Part shown: piece after piece, positions 54,447 through 62,190 of the stretch
Layout of the letters: each line of letters starts with the position of its first letter
Position numbering within the stretch: position 1 is the stretch's first letter
From: Sphingobium vermicomposti
Lineage (GTDB): Bacteria > Pseudomonadota > Alphaproteobacteria > Sphingomonadales > Sphingomonadaceae
Length of the DNA: 64,000 nt
Reading direction: 5' to 3'
Assembly (NCBI RefSeq): GCF_011762025.1
Contig: NZ_JAASQR010000003.1
Span: forward strand, 248,001-312,000
The notes under the pieces: generated by a model
What the model was told of the DNA's origin: nothing
Seen by the model: the letters and a program-made list of their open reading frames with translations, nothing else
Database searches by the model: none
Translations under genes and position numbers: made by a program

Positions 54447-54980
54447 ATGAAAAAACTTATCGCTTCGGCACTGCTGTTCGCCAGCGTCGCCACCCCCGCA
54501 ATGGCGCAGGATGCTGTTCCCTTTTCCGGCCCCTATGTCGGTGGCGTCGTTGGTCTCGACCATTTCGACTTCACTGCCGATAACCATGACAGCGCCCTGC
54601 TCTATGGCGGCGTGATCGGTTATGACATCAACGTCAACGGCGCCGTGTTCGGCATCGAAGGCGAATATGCCGATTCCGACGCCAAGCTCGGCTCGACCCG
54701 TACTGACCGCGATCTGTATGCTGGCGTCCGCGTCGGTGGCGAAATCGTCCCCAACGTGCTGCTGTACGCAAAGGGTGGCTACACCAACGCCCGTCTGGAA
54801 GACGCCAACGACTCTGACGTCAATGTGAAGCTGGACGGCTATCGTCTGGGCGCAGGCGTCGAAACCACGATCCAGGGCTTCATCGCTCGCGCCGAATATC
54901 GCTATTCGAGCTATGAGCGCGTTGCCGGTTCCAAGCCGGAGCGTCATCAGGCCGCTCTGATCCTGGGCTACCGCTTCTGA
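54447..54980 (+). CDS. Outer membrane beta-barrel protein
   Basis: A 177-residue protein with a signal peptide (MKKLIASALLFASVATPAMA, cut before QDAV). The mature part is an eight-stranded barrel: SGPYVGGVVGLDHFDF, YGGVIGYDINVNGAVFGIEGEYADS, YAGVRVGGEIVPNVLLYAKGGYTNA, VETTIQGFIARAEYRYSSYER, AALILGYRF with the C-terminal Phe. The ribosome binding site AGGAGGAG is very strong, and an intrinsic terminator follows, both typical of an abundant OMP. The 229-bp gap upstream holds no gene. Confidence 0.92.
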   Translation: MKKLIASALLFASVATPAMAQDAVPFSGPYVGGVVGLDHFDFTADNHDSALLYGGVIGYDINVNGAVFGIEGEYADSDAKLGSTRTDRDLYAGVRVGGEIVPNVLLYAKGGYTNARLEDANDSDVNVKLDGYRLGAGVETTIQGFIARAEYRYSSYERVAGSKPERHQAALILGYRF

Positions 54981-55007
54981 TCGGAAGCCTAGCGCTTTGA
55001 AATAAGA

Positions 55008-55037
55008 AAGGGGCGTCCTGACGGGCGCCCCTTTTTT
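55008..55037 (+). terminator. Intrinsic terminator after the outer membrane protein gene
   Basis: AAGGGGCG and CGCCCCTT form an 8-bp stem with a 10-nt loop, followed by TTTT. It lies 27 nt after the stop. Confidence 0.9.
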
Positions 55038-55045
55038 ATGGCCGA

Positions 55046-55249
55046 TCACTCATCGATCAGGTCCAGATAGGCGACGACATCATTGTCGGTCGACAGGAAC
55101 AAGCCGTCCTGAACATCCTGCGGTTGTTGCGCAGCAATGCGCAATGCTTCGTCCATCGACCCGTAGAACAGCGTCGAAGCCGCGCCGCCTTCCTGCGAAT
55201 CGCTAAGATGATAGAGGCGAACAGTGGCCGAGCCATAGGTGGTGCGCAT
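55046..55249 (-). CDS. Small conserved-looking protein, 67 residues
   Basis: From the ATG at 55249, with GAAGGTAAGG upstream; a longer frame begins at 55297. The protein has TVRLYHLSDSQEGG, LFYGSMDEALRIAAQQP and GLFLSTDNDVVAYLDLIDE, a small alpha/beta protein without a signal peptide. I do not recognise a named family. It lies between an OMP terminator and the beta-helix gene on the same strand. Confidence 0.7.
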   Translation of the reverse strand: MRTTYGSATVRLYHLSDSQEGGAASTLFYGSMDEALRIAAQQPQDVQDGLFLSTDNDVVAYLDLIDE

Positions 55250-55343
55250 TGCCTTACCTTCGCGCGGAGCCGCCTGGGATGCAAGCAATCCCGCCACCGC
55301 ACCGGCCCCGGCAGAATGCGCTTCGCCGCTGATCAGCCGCCGT

Positions 55344-56282
55344 TCAGCGGCGATCCGTCAGCTTGATACCACTGGCCAGCCGGTTGGGGCCGATCCGCAC
55401 CGCATCATCGGTGAAGTTAGCGACAAAGCTGCTGTTGCGCTGCAGGCCGGGGACAAAGGAGGCACTGTTGTTCAGGATCGACAGACCGCTGCTGTCATTT
55501 TCCCGTCCTTCCGGCGCGATGGTGATGAACGCGCTGTGATTGTCCTTGTCCTTGCCCTGCACCATTTCATTGCGGCTGATTTCGCCGCTGGCACCGTTGG
55601 AAAGGTCGATCATATAGTTGGTCAGCCGACCGGCGCTGTCATCGAAGCTGTTGCCGGTCAGGGTGACGCGGGCGGAGCGGGTTTTCAGATAATGGCCGCC
55701 GTCGCCCTGATCGAAGCGCGAGCGGGTCACAGTCAAGCTGCCATAGCGGCCGATATAGATGCCATGCGCGCAGTCCAGATCGCGGTCGCAGCGGCCCAGA
55801 TGGCGGAAGGTGGAGCGGTCGATGGTGACGCTGCCCTGCGGTGCGTCGCCGCTCAATATGCCCTCTTCGCTGTTGCGGAACATGCTGTTGGTGACGGTCA
55901 GGTTGCCGCTTTCCAGCCGGATGCCCGCTCCATTGCCATCGGGAACGCGCAGATTTTGAAAGACGATGCCATCCACGCTGGCCGACCGGCCACGCAGCAC
56001 CAGCGCCGCCTTGCCCTCGCACGGCATGCCGTCCAGAATGACGGTTCCGGGCGTCCGCGCGCGAAAAGCAACCTCGCCAGCTTCCTGCACCGCGCACTGG
56101 GCATAGGTTCCCGACGCGATCAGCACGGTTCCGCGCCCCCCGCCAATCGCCGCGACCGCATCCTTCAGCGATGCATAGCCCTGGCCGCTTTCCTCCACGG
56201 TGAACGGAGTCGGTCGGCCTTGCGCCAAAGCGGTTGCACCGATGGCGGCGGAGACGAGCAGGGTCGTGGACAATATGCGCAT
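55344..56282 (-). CDS. Secreted right-handed beta-helix protein
   Basis: 312 residues from the ATG at 56282, which opens a signal peptide (MRILSTTLLVSAAIGATALA). The start of the mature chain, YASLKDAVAAIGGGRGTVLIASGTY, is typical of pectin-lyase-like folds. Repeating turns follow (VDGIVFQNLRV, LTVTNSMFRNSEEGI, VTIDRSTFRHL, LTVTRSRFDQGDGGHYLK, VTLTGNSFDDS). Cys residues (CAVQ, MPCEG, RCDRDLDCAHG) suggest periplasmic disulfides. The family includes polysaccharide lyases and epimerases, but no clear active site can be named. The frame upstream of 56282 is not believed. Confidence 0.85.
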   Translation of the reverse strand: MRILSTTLLVSAAIGATALAQGRPTPFTVEESGQGYASLKDAVAAIGGGRGTVLIASGTYAQCAVQEAGEVAFRARTPGTVILDGMPCEGKAALVLRGRSASVDGIVFQNLRVPDGNGAGIRLESGNLTVTNSMFRNSEEGILSGDAPQGSVTIDRSTFRHLGRCDRDLDCAHGIYIGRYGSLTVTRSRFDQGDGGHYLKTRSARVTLTGNSFDDSAGRLTNYMIDLSNGASGEISRNEMVQGKDKDNHSAFITIAPEGRENDSSGLSILNNSASFVPGLQRNSSFVANFTDDAVRIGPNRLASGIKLTDRR

Positions 56283-56446
56283 GGCAGGCGGCATAGGCCC
56301 GCGATCCGGCCCGGCCAATGCGAACTCGTGGTTAACAAAATGCTGTTCCGGGATGGGACAGGTTCGGTGGCAGTCATGAAAGCGGCGATGGGCAGTATTA
56401 GCACGCGGCATTGGGTTGGCGGCGGCGCGCGGGCGCGTTACTCCTG

Positions 56447-57952
56447 ATGCGCGCCATGACCATGCCTGCTTCCCCGCCCCGTCCGATCCTGACCTGCCTG
56501 ATGGCTGGCGCTGCGGCGCTGGGCGCGGCGATGCTCGGCTCATGCTCGCAAAAGGCGAGCGGCCCGGTGGTCGTCAGCGTCGTTGGCACGCCTGTGGAAC
56601 TGGCCAAGCCGCTCAACCATCTGCCCGCGCCTGCGGCCAAGCTGATGCTGGAAGCGACGGCGCAGGGACTGGTGGCCTTCGACGCCAGCGGCGACATATT
56701 GCCCGCACTCGCCCAGCGCTGGATCGTCGAGGATGACGGGCGCAGCTATATTTTCCGCCTGCGCCGCGCGCTCTGGCCCGATGGCGGCAAAGTGACCGCC
56801 AGCGATGTGGCGCGATTGTTGAAGGCCCGCATCGAAACGCTGCGGCGGCTGGACCCCGAAGGGCCGCTGGACGTGGTCGAAGCGGTAGTGCCGATGACCG
56901 GGGAGGTGATCGAGATCCGCCTGACCGCGCCGCGTCCCTATCTGCTGCAAATGCTGGCCCAGCCGCAAATGGCGATCCTGTCGCGGGAAGGTGGAACCGG
57001 GCCATATGCCGCGTCATCATGGGGCAAGGCCCTGTTGCTAAAGCCGGTCGATCCGGCATCCGATGACGAAGAGGAAGAAGGCGCGCCCGCGCCATGGCGC
57101 ACCCGCATCCTGCGCGCGGAACGGGCGGAAATGGCCATCATCCGCTTTCGTGAGGGCATGGCGGCCATGGTGCTGGGCGGACGCTTCGCCGACCTTCCGC
57201 TGCTGGTGCCCGCCGGTGTCGACAAGGACGCCGTTCGCATCGACCCGGTCCAGGGGCTGCTGGGGCTGGCAGTAACCGGGAGGGGCAAGCTGCTGGACGA
57301 TGACGATGTGCGGCGGGCGATCAACATGACGATCGATCGCAGCCAATTGCCCAAGCTGTTTCCGCTGGGCGGATGGGCCGTGACCGAACAGATCGTGCCA
57401 GCGCAGATGGACCTTCCCACGCCACCTACCCGCCCGGCCTGGGCGGATCTTTCGCTGGAGGACAGGCGAGCGCAGGCAGGGGCCGCGATCACACGCTGGC
57501 GCCGTGAAAATGGCAACCCGCCCGTGCTGAAAGTCGCCCTGCCCAAGGGGCCGGGCGCAACGGCGTTATTCGCGCTGATCCGCCATAATCTGGGAATGAT
57601 CGGCCTGAGCGCCGAACGGGTGGACCCCAAGGACGAAGCCGACCTGCGATTGGTAGACGAAGTCGCGGCCTATGACAGCGCCCTATGGTATCTTGGCCGG
57701 ATCGGGTGCGCGCGCAAAGTGCATTGCTCCGCCCAGGCCGATGCGCAGTTGCAGGCGGCAGGCCTGGCCACCAGCGCCGCCGAACGCATGGCGCGGGTGG
57801 CGCAGGCCGAAGCGATGATGCAGGCGCATAACGGCTATATCGCATTGGGCGCGCCGGTGCGCTGGTCGCTGGTCACACGGCGGCTGAGCGGATTCATGCC
57901 ATCGCCCCGCGCTCGCCACCCATTGAACCACCTGTTCCGCAGCCCCAATTAA
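56447..57952 (+). CDS. Family 5 solute-binding lipoprotein without a transporter nearby
   Basis: About 501 residues from the ATG at 56447 (ATGs at 56456 and 56462 are alternatives). Signal and lipobox: AAALGAAMLGSCSQ. The mature protein has the SBP family 5 pattern: LMLEATAQGLVAFDASGDILPALAQRWIVEDDGRSYIFRLRRALWPDG, then KLLDDDDVRRAINMTIDR near residue 285. Such proteins bind peptides or other solutes for ABC importers. No permease or ATPase gene is adjacent, and a DEEEEG insertion near 220 is unusual. It may work with distant genes or as a sensor. Confidence 0.87.
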   Translation: MRAMTMPASPPRPILTCLMAGAAALGAAMLGSCSQKASGPVVVSVVGTPVELAKPLNHLPAPAAKLMLEATAQGLVAFDASGDILPALAQRWIVEDDGRSYIFRLRRALWPDGGKVTASDVARLLKARIETLRRLDPEGPLDVVEAVVPMTGEVIEIRLTAPRPYLLQMLAQPQMAILSREGGTGPYAASSWGKALLLKPVDPASDDEEEEGAPAPWRTRILRAERAEMAIIRFREGMAAMVLGGRFADLPLLVPAGVDKDAVRIDPVQGLLGLAVTGRGKLLDDDDVRRAINMTIDRSQLPKLFPLGGWAVTEQIVPAQMDLPTPPTRPAWADLSLEDRRAQAGAAITRWRRENGNPPVLKVALPKGPGATALFALIRHNLGMIGLSAERVDPKDEADLRLVDEVAAYDSALWYLGRIGCARKVHCSAQADAQLQAAGLATSAAERMARVAQAEAMMQAHNGYIALGAPVRWSLVTRRLSGFMPSPRARHPLNHLFRSPN

Positions 57953-57968
57953 AGCGCAGGAGGAACGC

Positions 57969-58391
57969 ATGGCATTATCGCAAGATCAGTTTGACCGCAT
58001 GGTGCGCGACCTGCCGGGTTTCGGCCGCGACCCCGCATCGGTCCGGCGACGGATAGAGGCGATGGAAGCCTTGCTGGAAGGGCTGTTCGTCATTCCCGGC
58101 ACCAACCGGCGCGTCGGGCTGGACAGCCTGGTCGGCCTTATCCCGATTGTCGGCGACCTTGCCACCGCAGCGATGGGCGGATGGATCGTGTGGGAAGCGC
58201 GGAATCTGGGCATGTCGAAATGGCAACTAACGCGCATGGCCGCCAATGTCGGCTTCGACACGCTGGTGGGCGCGATCCCCTTTGCCGGAGACATTTTCGA
58301 CTTTGTGTTCAAATCCAACACCAAGAACCTGCGGATCATCCGCAAACATCTGGACCGACATCACCCTTCGACGGTGATAATAGAGGGTTAG
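57969..58391 (+). CDS. DUF4112 membrane-associated protein
   Basis: A 140-residue protein: RRIEAMEALLEGLFVIPGTNRRVGLDSLVGLIPIVGDLATAAMGGWIVWEA, then MAANVGFDTLVGAIPFAGDIFDFVFKSNTKNLRII, the DUF4112 (PF13430) pattern with two hydrophobic segments. Function is unknown. AGGAGG lies upstream, 16 bp after the stop of the solute-binding gene, so they are probably co-transcribed. Confidence 0.92.
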   Translation: MALSQDQFDRMVRDLPGFGRDPASVRRRIEAMEALLEGLFVIPGTNRRVGLDSLVGLIPIVGDLATAAMGGWIVWEARNLGMSKWQLTRMAANVGFDTLVGAIPFAGDIFDFVFKSNTKNLRIIRKHLDRHHPSTVIIEG

Positions 58392-58426
58392 AACGACGAG
58401 CGTTTTTAAATCGATATCACGTTCTT

Positions 58427-58519
58427 CCGTTCGCCCTGAGCTTGTCGAAGGGCTCTACTTTTCAGCTAGCATGTGGCGGAAGGAAGGACAGAGGCTTCGA
58501 CAGGCTCAGCCCGAACGGG
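58427..58519. repeat. Long inverted repeat (GTTCG-CTGAGC-TGTCGAAG type), copy B
   Basis: Left arm CCGTTCGCCCTGAGCTTGTC and GAAGGGC; right arm GCTTCGACAGGCTCAGCCCG and AACGGG. The centre of about 40 bp differs from the other copies. It lies between DUF4112 and the RNase T2 gene, which converge. Confidence 0.85.
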
Positions 58520-58576
58520 CGATGCCGACTGTCCACACTTCGCTCTAGACTGCGCCCCCGTTCGGACCATCATCGC

Positions 58577-59386
58577 CTAACTCGCGGGGACCTGCGCGTT
58601 GGGATCAAGGTCCAGCTTCAACATCGGACGCCGCGTCGGAACGGCGCGACCCTTGGGCGGCAATATATTGGGACCGGGCCGAATGCGCAGCCGCGTCTCA
58701 TCCGGCGCGCCGCGCTGGCTGCCGGGGCAACGGGCATAGTCCATCGCCCGGTCCATGCAGAGCCTCACCTCGCTCAACCAACCGCCGCGCGCTGTCTTGA
58801 TGCGGATCATGCCGGGCTTCAGCCCCTTATTGAGCCGAGCAAATTCGGCAACAAGCTGTCCGGCGGTCAGGGTCTGGCGGCGGGCAAGCACCGTCATGTT
58901 CGGATAACGGATCGCTTCATGAAAGGCGCGGCCCAGATTGAAATAAAGTTCGGGCCGCGTCGTCATGCAGGTCCCGTGCTTCGCCCATTCATGCTGGAGC
59001 AGTTGGACAGAGGGCGTCGTGCAGAGGTTTTGGCGAATGACGGCGCGGGGCAAAATCTGGGCCGGGCGGCAATATTGCGGCCAGTCCCGCCCTGCGCCTT
59101 CGGGCCAAAGGCCATGCAGGACGAAGCCGAACTGGCCATTGCGGCCACCGCACTGAAAGGCGGCGTCCGGTCCCCGCGCGGTGGCGCAATATTGCGGCGA
59201 CCAACTGAGCGCGAGCGTGTAGCCGGCGGCGGGAAGAAGCCGCCGAGGCTCGCCCGTGGGCGGCAGTTCAGGCGGGGGGCGCGGTGGCTGATTGGGAACG
59301 GAGCAATAGGCCGCCTGCGCCAGCGCGGGGGCTGGCGCAGTAAGGATCAGGAGAGCCAGCAGCCCTTTAGGGTTTATCCCACGCAA
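58577..59386 (-). CDS. Secreted ribonuclease T2 family protein
   Basis: Up to 269 residues. Signal peptide LLALLILTAPAPALAQA. The two catalytic blocks are present: FVLHGLWPEG (first His) and HEWAKHGTC (Glu, Lys, second His). Paired Cys residues fit an exported enzyme. RNase T2 cuts RNA non-specifically through 2',3'-cyclic ends, here probably in the periplasm or outside to recover phosphate and nucleosides. No ATG or GTG precedes the signal peptide in frame; the start seems to be TTG at 59386, with AGGAG supplied by the palindromic repeat just upstream. This start is uncertain. Confidence 0.9.
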   Translation of the reverse strand: MRGINPKGLLALLILTAPAPALAQAAYCSVPNQPPRPPPELPPTGEPRRLLPAAGYTLALSWSPQYCATARGPDAAFQCGGRNGQFGFVLHGLWPEGAGRDWPQYCRPAQILPRAVIRQNLCTTPSVQLLQHEWAKHGTCMTTRPELYFNLGRAFHEAIRYPNMTVLARRQTLTAGQLVAEFARLNKGLKPGMIRIKTARGGWLSEVRLCMDRAMDYARCPGSQRGAPDETRLRIRPGPNILPPKGRAVPTRRPMLKLDLDPNAQVPAS

Positions 59387-59397
59387 AGGCGATCAGT

Positions 59398-59417
59398 GCT
59401 CCTGCGAAGGCAGGAGC
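59398..59417. repeat. Palindromic dispersed repeat (GCTCCTGC-type), copy 4
   Basis: GCTCCTGC, loop GAAG, GCAGGAGC, followed by CCAGCCCCGCCCTTT as in copy 2. It is 11 bp upstream of the apparent start of the RNase T2 gene, and its arm provides the only good ribosome binding site there. Confidence 0.8.
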
Positions 59418-59478
59418 CCAGCCCCGCCCTTTCGGCTTCACTCCTGCACGTCATAGTTGATGCCACCGGGAACCGCCT

Positions 59479-60345
59479 TCACGCAAAGGCAAAGTCCAAC
59501 CCGACGTCGGCGGCGGGTGCCGATTGGGTCAGGCGACCGACACTGATATAGGTGACGCCGGTTTCCGCCTTGGCCCGGATCGTATCGAGCGTGACGCCCC
59601 CCGATGCTTCGGTGGGCACCCGACCGCCGACCAGCGTGACCGCGCCACGCAGCGTCGGCGCGTCCATATTGTCCAGCAGCAGATGGGTAGCCCCGGCGGC
59701 AAGCGCGGGTTCGATCTGGTCGACCCGATCCACCTCGACGATGATGCTCTTGATCCCGGCGGCGGCGGCGCGACGGACGGCTTCATCGACGGAGCCAGCG
59801 ACCGCGACATGATTATCCTTGATCATCGCCGCGTCCCACAGCCCCATGCGATGATTGGTCGCCCCGCCCTGCCGCGTGGCATATTTTTCCAGCACGCGCA
59901 GGCCCGGAATGGTCTTGCGCGTGTCTAACAAGGTAGCGCCGGTGCCCATGATCGCATCGACATAGGCGCGGGTCATGGTGGCGATGCCGGTCAGATGCTG
60001 GACGGTGTTGAGCGCCGACCGCTCCGCCGTCAGCATGGCGCGCGCCCTGCCCCGGATGCGCATGATGTCGGTGCCCGGTGCAACACGGTCGCCATCCTGA
60101 CGCAACAGCTCAATCTCCACATCCGGGTCCAGCGCACGAAAGAAGGCAGCGGCGATGGGCAGACCCGCCAGCGTCACCGCATCGCGGCTGTCCATCACGC
60201 CATCGAAAATGGCATCGGCAGGGATCACCGCTTCGCTGGTGACATCGCGGCCCTCAGGGCCAAGATCTTCCGCCAGAGTGGAGGCGATGAAGGCGTCAAG
60301 GTCGAAGCCGGGCAAGGTGAAGGTCATGGGATATTTGGCATCCAT
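59479..60345 (-). CDS. nadC: Nicotinate-nucleotide pyrophosphorylase (carboxylating)
   Basis: A 288-residue quinolinate phosphoribosyltransferase. AEDLGPEGRDVTSEAVIP, the ALNTVQHLTGIAT-like block NTVQHLTGIATMTRAYVD, LLDTRKTIPGLRVLEKYATRQGGATNHRMGL, MIKDNHV and the barrel end VTYISVGRLTQSA are conserved. It turns quinolinate and PRPP into nicotinate mononucleotide for NAD. GGAGG five bases before the ATG at 60345 fixes the start; part of it comes from the end of inverted repeat copy C. nadA lies upstream on the same strand. Confidence 0.96.
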   Translation of the reverse strand: MDAKYPMTFTLPGFDLDAFIASTLAEDLGPEGRDVTSEAVIPADAIFDGVMDSRDAVTLAGLPIAAAFFRALDPDVEIELLRQDGDRVAPGTDIMRIRGRARAMLTAERSALNTVQHLTGIATMTRAYVDAIMGTGATLLDTRKTIPGLRVLEKYATRQGGATNHRMGLWDAAMIKDNHVAVAGSVDEAVRRAAAAGIKSIIVEVDRVDQIEPALAAGATHLLLDNMDAPTLRGAVTLVGGRVPTEASGGVTLDTIRAKAETGVTYISVGRLTQSAPAADVGLDFAFA

Positions 60346-60353
60346 ATTGTCCT

Positions 60354-60428
60354 CCGTTCGCCCTGAGCTTGTCGAAGGGTTCTACTTCTTTAAACAGTAA
60401 AGGGCTTCGACAGGCTCAGCCCGAACGG
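60354..60428. repeat. Long inverted repeat (GTTCG-CTGAGC-TGTCGAAG type), copy C
   Basis: Left arm CCGTTCGCCCTGAGCTTGTC and GAAGGG; right arm GGCTTCGACAGGCTCAGCCC and GAACGG; about 75 bp with an AT-rich centre. It lies between nadA and nadC on one transcript, and its left end adjoins the GGAGG of nadC. Confidence 0.85.
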
Positions 60429-60450
60429 ATTGTTGTCCGGTAGCAGAAGG

Positions 60451-61437
60451 TCAACGATTACCCACATCACCCTTCCCCACCGTGCCGCTGGCCAATTCCA
60501 GCATCCGGTCGAGGCTCTTCTTCGCGGCGAGGCGCAGCCCCTCCTCCATCTCGATACGGGGCTGAAGGTCACGAAGCGACAAATACAGCTTTTCCATCGT
60601 GTTGAGCGCCATGTAGGGGCAGATATTGCAGTTGCAGTTGCCGTCCGCGCCCGGCGCGCCGATGAAATTCTTGTCCGGCACCGACTTGCGCATCTGGTGG
60701 ATGATGTGCGGTTCGGTCGCGACGATCAGCGTGTCGCCGGGCATCGTCTTGGCATATTGCAGGATGCCGCTGGTCGAACCGACATAGTCGGCATGATCGA
60801 CGATATAAGGCGGGCATTCGGGATGCGCGGCGATGGGCGCGTCGGGATGCTGGGCCTTGAGCTTCAGCAGTTCCGTCTCGCTGAACGCCTCATGCACGAT
60901 GCAAACCCCCGGCCACAACAGCATGTCGCGGTTGAACTTGCGCTTCAAATAGCCGCCCAGATGCTTGTCGGGACCAAAAATGATCTTCTGGTCACGCGGG
61001 ATCTGGCTCAGGATCGTTTCCGCCGATGAGCTGGTGACGATGATGTCGGACAGCGCCTTCACTTCGGCGGAGCAGTTGATGTAGCTCAAAGCAATATGGT
61101 CGGGATGCGCCTCGCGAAACGCCTTGAACTGCGCTGGCGGGCAGCTGTCCTCCAGGCTGCAACCGGCGTCCATGTCGGGCAGGACGACGATCTTTTCCGG
61201 GCTCAATATCTTGGCGGTTTCGGCCATGAAGCGCACGCCGCAGAAAGCGATGACGTCCGCGTCGGTTTCCGCCGCCTTGCGCGACAGCTCCAGGGAGTCG
61301 CCGACAAAATCGGACAGGTCCTGAATTTCAGGCTTCTGGTAATAATGGCCCAGGATAACGGCGTTGCGTTCCTTGCGCAGCCGGTCGATCTCCGCGCGCA
61401 AGTCAGTCCCCTGCGGGATTCCGGTGATGGCGTTCAT
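60451..61437 (-). CDS. nadA: Quinolinate synthase
   Basis: A 328-residue 4Fe-4S enzyme. GHYYQKPEIQDLSDFVGDSLELSRKA begins the first domain; VIAFCGVRFMAETAKIL, MDAGCSLEDSC, HPECPPYIVDHADYVGSTSGIL and NCNICPYMALNTMEKL hold the conserved cysteines and substrate residues. It condenses iminoaspartate and dihydroxyacetone phosphate to quinolinate. nadB is not in the window. nadC follows, separated by an inverted repeat. Confidence 0.97.
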   Translation of the reverse strand: MNAITGIPQGTDLRAEIDRLRKERNAVILGHYYQKPEIQDLSDFVGDSLELSRKAAETDADVIAFCGVRFMAETAKILSPEKIVVLPDMDAGCSLEDSCPPAQFKAFREAHPDHIALSYINCSAEVKALSDIIVTSSSAETILSQIPRDQKIIFGPDKHLGGYLKRKFNRDMLLWPGVCIVHEAFSETELLKLKAQHPDAPIAAHPECPPYIVDHADYVGSTSGILQYAKTMPGDTLIVATEPHIIHQMRKSVPDKNFIGAPGADGNCNCNICPYMALNTMEKLYLSLRDLQPRIEMEEGLRLAAKKSLDRMLELASGTVGKGDVGNR

Positions 61438-61470
61438 GTCCCTAACTCCTCACGGGCCTTTCCCGCGCCC

Positions 61471-62190
61471 CTAACGGGCGGCGCGGCGGTTGGCCAGTAC
61501 CTCATTGACCGGGGTGGTCACGTCCCATTGTTCGCGATTGTCGCCCGCCCGCTCCGGCGGGAAGGTGACGATCACGCGCGCGCCGCCCTGCCCCGCCGCT
61601 TCCAACGGTGCGGTCATCAGCTTGGCGAGCGCCGCGCGGCCGAATTCACGGGCGCGCGCCATGCGGGCGGGCGAGCGGGCTTCCTGTTCGGCACGGCCCT
61701 GCGCATAGGCGGAAACCCGGCGGCTCAATTCTTCCCCCGCCTGACGCGTGACGAACAGGCCGTTGGTCCGCACCAGAGTCCGCGCGGCTTCATCGACATT
61801 CGCCTTGGCGGGCTTAACGTCCGGCGCGTTGACGATCAGCGTGCGGCTATCGGCATCCCATTCCAGATCATCCGCGCCGATGCCGCTGACATCGATGAAA
61901 TAGTCCACTGAAAAGGGCATCTTCACGACCTGATCCGACTTCAGGAAGCCAAAGCCCCGCACGTCCCGCGCCGTGCTCTGGATCGTGCCGGACAGTGCCG
62001 AAACCTTCAGACTGGAAGCACCTGCGAACCGTTCGGCAACGACCTTCGTCACGGCGGACCCATCATCCTCGACACTCACCACATAATCGCGATCATAGGT
62101 GCGCCAGCCGACCAGCATCGCGCCCCCAACGATCAGAAGCAGCAAGGTGACGAGAACAGGCGTCCAGACCTTGTTCAGCGCAACCGCCAT
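61471..62190 (-). CDS. DUF4230 membrane-anchored protein
   Basis: A 239-residue protein with one N-terminal membrane segment (VLVTLLLLIVGGAMLVGW) and a large periplasmic part: VSALSGTIQSTARDV, VKMPFSVDYFIDVSGI, WDADSRTLIVNAPDV. These match DUF4230 (PF14014). Function is unknown. Its start overlaps the end of the MBL-fold gene by 16 bases, and nadA follows after 33 bp, so the four genes MBL, DUF4230, nadA and nadC may share a transcript. Confidence 0.88.
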   Translation of the reverse strand: MAVALNKVWTPVLVTLLLLIVGGAMLVGWRTYDRDYVVSVEDDGSAVTKVVAERFAGASSLKVSALSGTIQSTARDVRGFGFLKSDQVVKMPFSVDYFIDVSGIGADDLEWDADSRTLIVNAPDVKPAKANVDEAARTLVRTNGLFVTRQAGEELSRRVSAYAQGRAEQEARSPARMARAREFGRAALAKLMTAPLEAAGQGGARVIVTFPPERAGDNREQWDVTTPVNEVLANRRAAR

